Source: RUG11462 sp045539315 (GTDB lineage Bacteria > Bacillota > Clostridia > Oscillospirales > Acutalibacteraceae). From it: a DNA stretch of 64,000 nucleotides. The position numbers and the translations under genes were made by a program. The stretch lies in contig JAZQFC010000037.1 of NCBI GenBank assembly GCA_045539315.1, positions 124,001 through 188,000 of the forward strand, read 5' to 3'. The notes beneath the pieces are model-generated. The model worked only from the letters and a program-made list of their open reading frames with translations, was not told the origin of the DNA and ran no database searches. This document shows positions 7,841-15,763 of this stretch, piece by piece (positions within the stretch are counted from its first letter, which is position 1; every line of letters begins with the position of its first letter).

Positions 7841-9262
7841 TTAATTAAAAAATTCATAGATTTTTTGCTTTCTGTTTATCATTTCATCAAACCCTCTTAT
7901 GTACTCATAAGGGTATTTGTAATTAAAAATTCGTTCAATTTTATTTTTATCAACCAACTTTGTTGAAGCGCCTGCGCCAAGGGATAAAATAGTTTGCACT
8001 TCTTCCATAATGAAAATATTGTAATAAGACTCAAACCCAGGTTTTGCCCAACCAATATTCTCATTATTACCTGCCATTTTGCTTTGACGGTACATATAGT
8101 ACGGATTATAGCCGTTTTGTGATAAAACTTTACTCGAATATTCAAGCATTTTAGAAACCGTATCGCCCTCAGGGTTATAAACCGCATCGCCTTTATACAC
8201 AAGTGTTGACGAACGTTTTACAGACAAGCAATGCACCGTTATACATTCAGGCGCAAGTTTTACAATATCATCTATTGTATTTTTAAAAGATTCATATGTA
8301 TCTGATGGCAACCCTGCAATTAAATCGGTGTTAATATTATCAAAACCAATTTCTTTTGCAAGATTATAAGCATCATAAAACTCTTTTACAGTATGGCGCC
8401 TTTTTATAATATGCAACACATCATCATTTAGTGTTTGCGGATTAATTGAAATTCTGGTTGCGCCATTTTGTTTTATTTTCTCTAATTTTTCACGAGTGAT
8501 GGTATCAGGTCTGCCTGCTTCTACGGTAAATTCAAGCAAATCAGACACATCAAAATGAGTGTTTACCGCCTGCATAATCGCAGATAAATCTTCGGCAGAA
8601 ATAGCGGTAGGTGTGCCACCGCCGATATAAACAGTTTGAAGTTTTAAGTTTAAGTCCCTCGCTACTTTTGCAGTATATTCAATTTCTTTTAAAAGATTTT
8701 TGACATATTCAGGTATCAACTTTTTAGACTGCTCAATATCGTGAGAAATAAACGAACAATATGAGCAACGAGAAGCGCAAAACGGAATAGAAATATAAAG
8801 GCTGAATGAATTATCATTCATTTTAGCAAGTATTGTGTTTTGCAAATCAACTATTCTCTTTGCCATCAGGAACTTTTCATCAGAAATAAGCAAATTTTCT
8901 TGCATATACTCTCTTGCCGAAGTTTCTCCTTGATGCTCAATTAAATTACGAAGCAACTTTGTTGGTCTAACGCCTGTTTGAATACCCCATTTAGGCACAA
9001 GAAAAGTATGCGCTGACAAAATTTCAAATAGCATTTTGCAAAGCAGACGCTCGCTATCATTATCCACAAAAGCGACTGCGCGTTTTTCATAATATTCGCC
9101 GTCTATTCTGACTGTAACCGATAAATTTAGGTTATACTTAAAAACAGAAATCTTTGCAAAATCGCCATCAAGCGGAGAAGTTTTCTGCTCTGGAAAAAAC
9201 AATTGTATTATATTTTCTATCTCGAATTTATAATCATTTCCTACAAGTTCTAATTTTATCAT
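7841..9262 (-). CDS. hemZ: HemZ-type radical SAM protein (coproporphyrinogen dehydrogenase family)
   Basis: A 473-residue radical SAM protein of the HemN superfamily, HemZ branch. The 4Fe-4S/SAM motif is C162-x3-C166-x2-C169 (FCASRCSYC), preceded by the long N-terminal extension of about 150 residues that characterises HemZ. Further HemN-like motifs are YIGGGTPTAI, EAGRPDTIT, INPQTLND and DLIAGLP. Members are annotated as oxygen-independent coproporphyrinogen III dehydrogenases, but many HemN-like proteins are haem-insertion chaperones or have other roles. No other haem biosynthesis gene is present, so the activity is open. Its ATG overlaps the stop of the MBL hydrolase gene (ATGA), as in other Clostridia where hemZ follows relA. 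Confidence 0.88.
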   Translation of the reverse strand: MIKLELVGNDYKFEIENIIQLFFPEQKTSPLDGDFAKISVFKYNLNLSVTVRIDGEYYEKRAVAFVDNDSERLLCKMLFEILSAHTFLVPKWGIQTGVRPTKLLRNLIEHQGETSAREYMQENLLISDEKFLMAKRIVDLQNTILAKMNDNSFSLYISIPFCASRCSYCSFISHDIEQSKKLIPEYVKNLLKEIEYTAKVARDLNLKLQTVYIGGGTPTAISAEDLSAIMQAVNTHFDVSDLLEFTVEAGRPDTITREKLEKIKQNGATRISINPQTLNDDVLHIIKRRHTVKEFYDAYNLAKEIGFDNINTDLIAGLPSDTYESFKNTIDDIVKLAPECITVHCLSVKRSSTLVYKGDAVYNPEGDTVSKMLEYSSKVLSQNGYNPYYMYRQSKMAGNNENIGWAKPGFESYYNIFIMEEVQTILSLGAGASTKLVDKNKIERIFNYKYPYEYIRGFDEMINRKQKIYEFFN

Positions 9263-9885
9263 AGATACCTCGAAAGTGGGTTGAAATTACGCTCATCATT
9301 CAAAGTGGTAGAATTTTGATGACCGGGAAGCATTAAATAATCGCCTTCTAATTGGCAAAGTTTATAGTAAGAATCAATAAGCGATGACAAACTGCCTGTT
9401 GGAAAATCAGTTCTACCATAAGAGCCTTGAAAAATAGTATCGCCACAGAAAATAACGTCATCACACAAAAAGCACAATGAACCATCAGTATGCCCAGGTG
9501 TATGAATAACTGTTATATGCTTTTCGCCAAACTCTAACACATCGCCATCATTTACTGCGATGTCAATAGTTTCAGGCACATAGTCTTCTAAATAGCAACC
9601 AATTGCGCTATGAAGATTCGCTTTTGCGCTAGACAGACGCTCTGCTTCATTTATATGCGCAACAATGCTAGCGCCTGTTAGCATTTTAACAGTATGCACT
9701 GCCATAATATGGTCTGCGTGAGCGTGAGTTAACAAAATATATTTGATATTAGCCTTCTCAACTTCGCTTAATAATTTTTCTGTAACAAAAGCAGGGTCAA
9801 CAATTACCGATTCTCCTGTTTTATCATCGGTAAACAAATAGCAATTTGTAGATAACGGTCCTATTTCAAATCTTTTAACTGACAC
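9259..9885 (-). CDS. MBL-fold metallo-hydrolase (YqgX/glyoxalase II-like)
   Basis: A 208-residue metallo-beta-lactamase-fold hydrolase. The metal site is THAHADH (H54, H56, D58, H59), completed by HTPGHTDGS, CGDTIF and a late LPGHQNST. The short form, without the C-terminal glyoxalase II domain, matches the YqgX-like proteins that accompany relA and hemZ in Clostridia. The physiological substrate is unknown; thioester hydrolysis is the family activity. It is 4 bp downstream of the 81-residue protein gene and overlaps hemZ by 4 bp. Confidence 0.88.
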   Translation of the reverse strand: MSVKRFEIGPLSTNCYLFTDDKTGESVIVDPAFVTEKLLSEVEKANIKYILLTHAHADHIMAVHTVKMLTGASIVAHINEAERLSSAKANLHSAIGCYLEDYVPETIDIAVNDGDVLEFGEKHITVIHTPGHTDGSLCFLCDDVIFCGDTIFQGSYGRTDFPTGSLSSLIDSYYKLCQLEGDYLMLPGHQNSTTLNDERNFNPLSRYL

Positions 9886-9889
9886 TTTA

Positions 9890-10135
9890 TCACCTATTTC
9901 TTAAAACGAACATCGCTTTTTCATAATCTTTTCTGCGAACATAAACTTTGTACTCATACATATTTTGTTGATGAACAAAAGAATTTACAGGTACGCGAAC
10001 ACCATTATGCAAAGTAATGTTTTTTACTCTCACAATATAATCAATATCATTAGAAGCAAGAATATCACGAACTTTTGCCTGCTCACCTATATCATAAGTG
10101 ATTAAAACTTCTTCTCTATTAAAAATAGTAATCAT
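9890..10135 (-). CDS. Small DUF2007-like protein
   Basis: An 81-residue protein with a beta-alpha-beta-beta-alpha pattern. It has an early ILITYDIGEQAKVRDIL-like helix entry, an IDYIVRVKN strand and a final YEYKVYVRRKDYEKAMFVL stretch. This ferredoxin-like arrangement resembles the DUF2007 putative signal-transducing proteins, but no diagnostic residue is present. It lies 2 bp after relA and 4 bp before the MBL hydrolase. In many Clostridia D-aminoacyl-tRNA deacylase (dtd) occupies this slot, and that gene is missing here. Confidence 0.6.
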   Translation of the reverse strand: MITIFNREEVLITYDIGEQAKVRDILASNDIDYIVRVKNITLHNGVRVPVNSFVHQQNMYEYKVYVRRKDYEKAMFVLRNR

Positions 10136-10137
10136 AT

Positions 10138-12312
10138 CTACATTCCTGTTCTTTCTATTGAGAATACACCGTTGATTTTTGAAAGTTTATTGATAATATT
10201 TTTCAAATGCTCAACCGATTCAATGCTAATAGTAATAATTACAACGCAGTTTCCATCTTTAATTTCTCTTGCGCTGATAGAGTGAAGCGCTAATCTCATA
10301 TTAGCAATTTCCATAGTAATATCAGCAACAATTTGTGGTCTGTCAATTGCATGAATAGTTAATGTTGACTGGAAGTTTTCACGAGTGTTACCTGTCCATT
10401 TAACACCTATCCAACGCTCTGGGTCTTCACATTTTGTCATATCTCTTGGCACATTAGCGCAATCTCTTTTATGCACAGAAATACCGTGACCACGAGTTAC
10501 AAAGCCGATAATAGCGTCCCCAGGCAATGGGTTACAACATTTTGAAAGTTTGATAAGACAATTATCAGTACCATCAACAACTACTGCGCCATCGTTTGAC
10601 CTTGGTTTGATTTTAACAAGGTTTTCAGAAACGCTGTCAGCAGGTTTTGGTTTATACTGCTCTTTGATTCTTGGAATAAACTTTGAAAAAACAATTCCGC
10701 CATAACCAATTGCAGCATAAAAATCATCAACAGACTTATGCCCTTGACGCTCTGATATTTTTAAAATAACCTCATTATATTCATCTTCGGTTAAACTAAT
10801 ATAATTTTTCTTTAATTCTTTTTCAATTTCTAACTTACCGCGCTCAATATTTTCAGGGCGCTTTTCTTTTTTAAACCAAGTTCTGATTTTAGATTTTGCT
10901 TCACTGGTTCTTACAATGCCGAGCCAGTCTCTACTAGGTCCGTGAGGTTGAGAAGTGGTAAGAATTTCAATAACATCGCCTGTTTGAATCTTATAGTCAA
11001 TAGGCACAATTCTACCATCAACTTTAGCGCCTACCATTTTATTACCAACAGCGGTGTGAATAGCATAAGCAAAGTCTATTACACAAGAGCCTGACGGAAG
11101 TGAAATAACATCGCCTTTTGGTGTTACCGCAAAAACATCATCTTGAGTTAAATCGCTTTTAATATTTGCAACAATTTCTTGTGGGTTGTCGCTCTCTTTT
11201 TGGTTTTCCAGCAAATGGCGCACCCAATTCAAGCGTTCATCTGATTTCTGGTCAGATTTTGAAACACCACTTTTATATTTCCAATGCGCCGCGATACCGA
11301 GTTCTGCAGTTTGGTGCATTTCCCAAGTTCTTATCTGCACCTCAAAAGGAATACCCTCTCTTGGCAAAACAGTTGAGTGAAGCGACTGATACATATTAGG
11401 TTTCGGAGTTGAAATATAATCTTTAAACCTACCTGGAATAGGGCGGAACATATCATGAATATAACCCAAAATATTATAGCAATCAACTACTGTATCGGTA
11501 ATAATTCTGATTGCATAAATATCATAGATTTCTTCAAATGTTTTGCCCTGCATATACATTTTTCTATAAATACCGTGAATAGATTTAACACGGCCATCTA
11601 TACGAATATTAGGAATAACGCCATCTAATCTTTTTTCAATTCTTAAAATAATTGAACGAAGATAACTCTCTCTTTTGTCTTCTTGAGAAGCGAGCGAATC
11701 TTCAATATCTTTATAAGCAATTGGGTCTAGCACTCGAATTGCCAAATCTTCTAATTCTTCTTTTATCGCTCTGATACCAAGACGGTGAGCAATAGGCGCA
11801 TAAATTTCAAGCGTTTCTTTAGCAATATCTCTACGCTTTGTTTCAGATTTATGCCCCTCAATTGTTCGCATATTATGAAGCCTGTCAGCAAGTTTGATAA
11901 TAATTACTCTTATATCTTCTGACATGGCAAGAAGCATTTTTCTAATATTTTCTGCTTGAGCATCTTCTCTTGTTACAAAAGGAATATTAGAAAGTTTTGT
12001 GAGCGATTCAACCAAGTTGCAAACATCTGCTCCAAACTCTTTTTTAATTGTTTCGCAAGTGATTTCAGTATCTTCAACAACATCATGCAAAAGCGCAGCG
12101 ATAACCGATTCATTGTCCATTCCAAGTTCTATAATTGTGAGCGCTACTGCAATTGGGTGGCTAAAATAACTCTCGCCCGATTTGCGATACTGACCCTCAT
12201 GCGCCTTTTGACCAAACAAAAAGGCTTTTTCTATTCTGTTTAAATCATAGTCTTTTTTAGTTGCAGTTATATGCTCAACTATGTCGCTAAAAGTGTACTC
12301 CTTAAAAGCCAT
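10138..12312 (-). CDS. relA: Bifunctional (p)ppGpp synthetase/hydrolase Rel
   Basis: A 724-residue long RSH protein that makes and degrades the stringent-response alarmone (p)ppGpp at the ribosome. Domains in order: an HD hydrolase with intact motifs (H52 in SYFSHPIAVAL; H76-D77 in ALLHDVVEDT; KLADRLHNMRT), a synthetase (GRFKDYISTPKPNMYQSLH and EVQIRTWEMHQTAELGIAAHW), TGS (VFAVTPKGDVISLPSGS), a zinc-finger-like CCNPLPGD/HKRDCAN region and a C-terminal ACT domain. Both active sites look complete, so both activities are expected. It has GGAGAG before the ATG. It is the second gene after recJ. Confidence 0.97.
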   Translation of the reverse strand: MAFKEYTFSDIVEHITATKKDYDLNRIEKAFLFGQKAHEGQYRKSGESYFSHPIAVALTIIELGMDNESVIAALLHDVVEDTEITCETIKKEFGADVCNLVESLTKLSNIPFVTREDAQAENIRKMLLAMSEDIRVIIIKLADRLHNMRTIEGHKSETKRRDIAKETLEIYAPIAHRLGIRAIKEELEDLAIRVLDPIAYKDIEDSLASQEDKRESYLRSIILRIEKRLDGVIPNIRIDGRVKSIHGIYRKMYMQGKTFEEIYDIYAIRIITDTVVDCYNILGYIHDMFRPIPGRFKDYISTPKPNMYQSLHSTVLPREGIPFEVQIRTWEMHQTAELGIAAHWKYKSGVSKSDQKSDERLNWVRHLLENQKESDNPQEIVANIKSDLTQDDVFAVTPKGDVISLPSGSCVIDFAYAIHTAVGNKMVGAKVDGRIVPIDYKIQTGDVIEILTTSQPHGPSRDWLGIVRTSEAKSKIRTWFKKEKRPENIERGKLEIEKELKKNYISLTEDEYNEVILKISERQGHKSVDDFYAAIGYGGIVFSKFIPRIKEQYKPKPADSVSENLVKIKPRSNDGAVVVDGTDNCLIKLSKCCNPLPGDAIIGFVTRGHGISVHKRDCANVPRDMTKCEDPERWIGVKWTGNTRENFQSTLTIHAIDRPQIVADITMEIANMRLALHSISAREIKDGNCVVIITISIESVEHLKNIINKLSKINGVFSIERTGM

Positions 12313-12339
12313 TTTGCTCTCCTTTCGTTTCAGTTTGCT

Positions 12340-14364
12340 CTAACTAAAATAAGTAAATAATTTTGATTCTATTAAATCTCTGTGACCTGCTGTTTCATTT
12401 AAGAAAATTTTATATTTTCCATCAAAACTTAAATCAACAAACCCAAGTTCAACTAAAACATCTAAAATAATTCTTAATTTAAACCAGTCTTCAGTTTTGA
12501 AAATATTCAAAAGCGCTATATCATCTGCTTGAATATATTTTATCATTCTGATTTTCTTATATACAAGCGCAACATCTTCGCGAGTTATAACAAGACTTCT
12601 CTCTTGCTCACCAAAATATTTAAATTTTTGATAATCTCTTATATCTTTTATTAAATTTTCTTGGTCTATATTCGCACTTCTTATATCTTTTAAAATAATT
12701 GACAAGTTTTCATTGCCATTATAAACATTAACATCTAAAGTTACTGCCACATCAACTTTATCGCCTTTTCTAAATGAAAACTCCTCTAAAGTTGTAAAAA
12801 ACGACATAACTTCAATAGCATTATCAAACCCACCTGTGCGTGATAAAACAAGTTTTAAATGCTTTCCGCCTGATAACGAGATAATATTCACAATGCTCAT
12901 ATTTAAAATTGCAAATGTAGGCTTTTCATTACCCTCGCCAAAAGGCTCTAAATTCATCTGAGCATAAGCAGAATTTATATCCAAAGAATTAGGGTTTAAT
13001 TTACAAGCGATTTCTAATTTATCAAAAGGCATTACTTTATAAAGATTTTTTGCGCTATATTGAATCTCTTTTATCGCCTTATCAAAATTTTCTCTTGCAA
13101 TAGTAATTCCTGCCGCCGAATTATGACCGCCAAAACTTACTGCATAATCAGAAACACTTGATAATATTTCATAAATAGATGCGTCTTCAAAACTTCTTGC
13201 AGAGCCTACTGCGCTAGCATCATCAAGCGAGAAAACAACTGCAGGGCGAGAAAACATACTGCAAAGTTTTGCCGCAACTATTCCTATAACACCGTGGTGC
13301 CAACCCTCTTTATAAACAACAATAACGGGTGCGGACAATGCTTTTTCATCTCTTGAGAGCATTTCTAATGCTTCACTTAAAATCTCTGCTTCTAAATCTC
13401 TGCGCTTTGTATTTAACTCGCACAATTCATTAGCAAGTTTTTCTGCTTGAGCCTCATTATCGCACAACAAAAGTTCAATGGCTTTTTCAGGGCGAAAAAC
13501 TCTGCCACAAGCATTAATTCTTGGCGCAATAGTAAAAGCAACGCCGGTTGAATTGATTTTTTCAACAGAAGAGCCCGCGGCACTAATTAAAGCGCTAACA
13601 CCCACTCTTATTTGATTTTTAATGCATTTAAGCCCCTCTTTAACAATTGCTCTGTTATCCTGAATTATCGGCATAACATCGGCAATGGTGCCAATAGCCA
13701 CCAAATCGCCATATTCTTTTAAAAGGTCTTCAGGCGCAGTATCAGTGAGCGCGCAACAAAGCATAAATGCCACGCCAACACCTGCAAAATCTTTAAATTC
13801 AGTCGCACAGTCAACTCGTTTTGGGTTAACAACTGCAACTGCATTTGGCAAACTCTCCCCTGGCAAGTGGTGGTCAGTTACCACAACATCAATATTTTTA
13901 GCGCTTGCATAATCAATTTCATCAAAAGCAGAAATGCCATTATCAACAGTGATAATAAGTTTTACACCTGCTTGATGCAACTCATCAATTGCGCCGATGC
14001 TCATTCCATACCCCTCATCACGAGATGGTACTCGCCAAATACAGTTAGCGCCAAGTTCAGATAAAACGCTGAAAAGCAAAGTTGTTGAAGTTACACCGTC
14101 ACAGTCATAGTCTCCAAAAACTGCGATTTTTTCACCAGAATTTATCGCGATATGTATTCTCTCTACTGCCTTTTGCATATCAGCAAAAGTATAAGGGTCT
14201 TGGCATATACATTCGTCAGACAAAAACTCATCTACTAAAAATGGGTCACAAATTCCTTTTGAACATAGCAAATACGCAGTAAAAGTATCAATACCGCACT
14301 CTTCTGCTAAACTTGTTGCTATTTTTTTGTCAACTTCTGAAAATACCCATTGTTTCATAGACAA
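12340..14364 (-). CDS. recJ: Single-stranded-DNA-specific exonuclease RecJ
   Basis: A 674-residue DHH-family 5'-3' exonuclease for single-stranded DNA in recombination and mismatch repair. Motif I is VFGDYDCDGVTST (D85, D87, D89), the DHH motif is VVTDHH (164-166), and the DHHA1 motif is SFGGHNSAAG. The core is complete and is followed by an OB-like region and a 100-residue C-terminal extension. The start is ambiguous. TTG at 14364 has AAGGA 7 nt upstream, while the ATG two codons later is 13 nt away; the TTG is used. It is first in the recJ-relA-hemZ transcription unit. Confidence 0.95.
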   Translation of the reverse strand: MSMKQWVFSEVDKKIATSLAEECGIDTFTAYLLCSKGICDPFLVDEFLSDECICQDPYTFADMQKAVERIHIAINSGEKIAVFGDYDCDGVTSTTLLFSVLSELGANCIWRVPSRDEGYGMSIGAIDELHQAGVKLIITVDNGISAFDEIDYASAKNIDVVVTDHHLPGESLPNAVAVVNPKRVDCATEFKDFAGVGVAFMLCCALTDTAPEDLLKEYGDLVAIGTIADVMPIIQDNRAIVKEGLKCIKNQIRVGVSALISAAGSSVEKINSTGVAFTIAPRINACGRVFRPEKAIELLLCDNEAQAEKLANELCELNTKRRDLEAEILSEALEMLSRDEKALSAPVIVVYKEGWHHGVIGIVAAKLCSMFSRPAVVFSLDDASAVGSARSFEDASIYEILSSVSDYAVSFGGHNSAAGITIARENFDKAIKEIQYSAKNLYKVMPFDKLEIACKLNPNSLDINSAYAQMNLEPFGEGNEKPTFAILNMSIVNIISLSGGKHLKLVLSRTGGFDNAIEVMSFFTTLEEFSFRKGDKVDVAVTLDVNVYNGNENLSIILKDIRSANIDQENLIKDIRDYQKFKYFGEQERSLVITREDVALVYKKIRMIKYIQADDIALLNIFKTEDWFKLRIILDVLVELGFVDLSFDGKYKIFLNETAGHRDLIESKLFTYFS

Positions 14365-14391
14365 ACACTTTTCCTTATATTCTATTTATAA

Positions 14392-14420
14392 ATAATACCA
14401 TTTTTAAAGGCTTTTTTCAA
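14392..14420 (-). promoter_or_regulatory. Promoter of the recJ-relA-hemZ operon
   Basis: TTGAAA (14420-14415), 17-bp spacer ending TGG, TATTAT (14397-14392) on the minus strand, 28 bp upstream of the recJ start. It is divergent from the fruK promoter. Confidence 0.65.
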
Positions 14421-14440
14421 GATATTTTGACAAATTATTA

Positions 14441-14469
14441 TTGATGAATTAAAATAAAAATGCTATAAT
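14441..14469 (+). promoter_or_regulatory. Promoter of fruK
   Basis: TTGATG, 17-bp spacer ending TGC (extended -10), perfect TATAAT, 31 bp upstream of the fruK ATG. Confidence 0.7.
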
Positions 14470-14500
14470 TATTCAAAACAAGAAAAAAGCGAGGCTTTTT

Positions 14501-15388
14501 ATGATTTACACAGTCACTTTCAACCCTGCTATTGACTACTGTATGAAAATACAAGATTTATCATTAGGCAAGACAAATCGCTCTTGCAATGAACAAATCT
14601 ATTTTGGCGGCAAGGGTATAAATGTTTCATTAGTTTTAAAACAACTTGATACACCTTCTATTTGTTTAGGTTTTATTGCAGGTTTTACAGGGAATGCTTT
14701 AGAAACTCATTTGAAAGAAAAAGGCATACAAACCGATTTTATAAATCTTAAAAACGGAAACACAAGAATTAATGTGAAACTCAAAGGCGAAGCAGAAACC
14801 GAAATCAATGCAGATGGCCCCGAAATTGATAGTGGTTCAATAAACGCTCTTTTTGAAAAAATTGAACTTCTCAAAGATGGCGATACTTTGGTTCTTGCGG
14901 GTAGTATTCCAAAATCATTGCCTGATGATATTTATGAAAAAATTCTTGAAAGAGTGGCAGATAAACAAATTAGAATTGTAATTGACGCTACTAAAAGCTT
15001 ACTTTTAAACACGCTTAAATACAAACCATTTTTAATAAAGCCTAACATTGATGAATTGCAAGAAATTTTCGGCAAAGAAATTTCATCTGATAAAGATATA
15101 ATCGAATGCGCAAAAGAATTGCAACAAAAAGGTGCTATAAATGTTATTGTATCATTAGGCGAAAATGGTGCAATTTTAGTTGATAATTGTGGCAAAGTTT
15201 ACAAGCAAAAAGCAATAGGTGGGCGCGCAGTAAATTCAGTTGGCGCAGGCGATTCTATGATAGCAGGTTTTTTAAGTGGAATCGACAATGGTTTTGATTA
15301 TGCAATGAAACTCGGCTCTTGTGCAGCAGGCGCTACTGCTGTGAGTGAAAATTTAGCAACAAAACAAGAAATTTTAGATTTAATGTAA
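14501..15388 (+). CDS. fruK: 1-phosphofructokinase (PfkB family)
   Basis: A 295-residue PfkB-family sugar-phosphate kinase, most likely phosphorylating fructose 1-phosphate to fructose 1,6-bisphosphate. It has the FruK/LacC N-terminus (MIYTVTFNPAIDYCM), FGGKGINVS, KPNIDELQEIFG and the anion-hole/catalytic motif NSVGAGDSMIAGF near residue 250. Tagatose-6-phosphate kinase is the main alternative; no lac or tagatose genes are nearby, nor a fructose PTS or FruR. It stands alone between its own promoter and a terminator. The weakly canonical upstream GCGAGGC serves as ribosome site. Confidence 0.88.
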   Translation: MIYTVTFNPAIDYCMKIQDLSLGKTNRSCNEQIYFGGKGINVSLVLKQLDTPSICLGFIAGFTGNALETHLKEKGIQTDFINLKNGNTRINVKLKGEAETEINADGPEIDSGSINALFEKIELLKDGDTLVLAGSIPKSLPDDIYEKILERVADKQIRIVIDATKSLLLNTLKYKPFLIKPNIDELQEIFGKEISSDKDIIECAKELQQKGAINVIVSLGENGAILVDNCGKVYKQKAIGGRAVNSVGAGDSMIAGFLSGIDNGFDYAMKLGSCAAGATAVSENLATKQEILDLM

Positions 15389-15390
15389 AA

Positions 15391-15421
15391 AAAAGGAGTT
15401 CCAAAACGGAACTCCTTTTTT
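15391..15421. terminator. Bidirectional terminator between fruK and the PqqD-like gene
   Basis: A perfect 8-bp stem (GGAGTTCC/GGAACTCC) with a 5-nt loop flanked by A-rich and T-rich tracts, so it can serve both convergent genes. Confidence 0.88.
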
Positions 15422-15424
15422 AAT

Positions 15425-15763
15425 TTATTTTTTAAAACTTATAAAATTATAACTTCTTAAAATCTCGAAAAACTGCGAAAGTCTTTCATACAAAGGGTTT
15501 GCTTTTTCACCAAAATGCTCTTTAACTTCTTGACCGATAGCAATAATGTTTTTCTCGCCATCTATTAAAGGCCAAACAAAACTGCCATTTTCATCAAGAT
15601 GAATATAAGTAATTTTCGGCTTTTTAAAAAGCAGTTGAAACACTCTGTTAAACATGCCCTTATTTTCAATTTCAAGGGTAACTATTCCGTTTTCATCGCT
15701 AGACCAACCGATTTTTTCGTTTTTAACAGGTATTTTCTCTAATATATTTTCATTATTCTTCAT
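15425..15763 (-). CDS. PqqD-like peptide-chaperone-fold protein
   Basis: A 112-residue protein resembling the PqqD family. The core is HLDENGSFVWPLIDG, then VKEHFGEKANPLYERLSQFFEILRSYNFI. That is the pattern of PqqD/RRE domains that present precursor peptides to modifying enzymes. It overlaps the end of the OPT transporter gene by 11 bp, so the two are co-translated. No radical SAM maturase or recognisable precursor peptide is next to it. It may therefore be a stand-alone RRE-fold protein serving the transporter, or be recruited elsewhere; that role is inference. Confidence 0.7.
   Translation of the reverse strand: MKNNENILEKIPVKNEKIGWSSDENGIVTLEIENKGMFNRVFQLLFKKPKITYIHLDENGSFVWPLIDGEKNIIAIGQEVKEHFGEKANPLYERLSQFFEILRSYNFISFKK

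Noticed and set aside
14427..14432. Perfect TTGACA upstream of fruK.
   Set aside because: It lies 31 bp before the TATAAT at 14464; TTGATG at 14441 has the proper 17-bp spacing and is the better -35 box.
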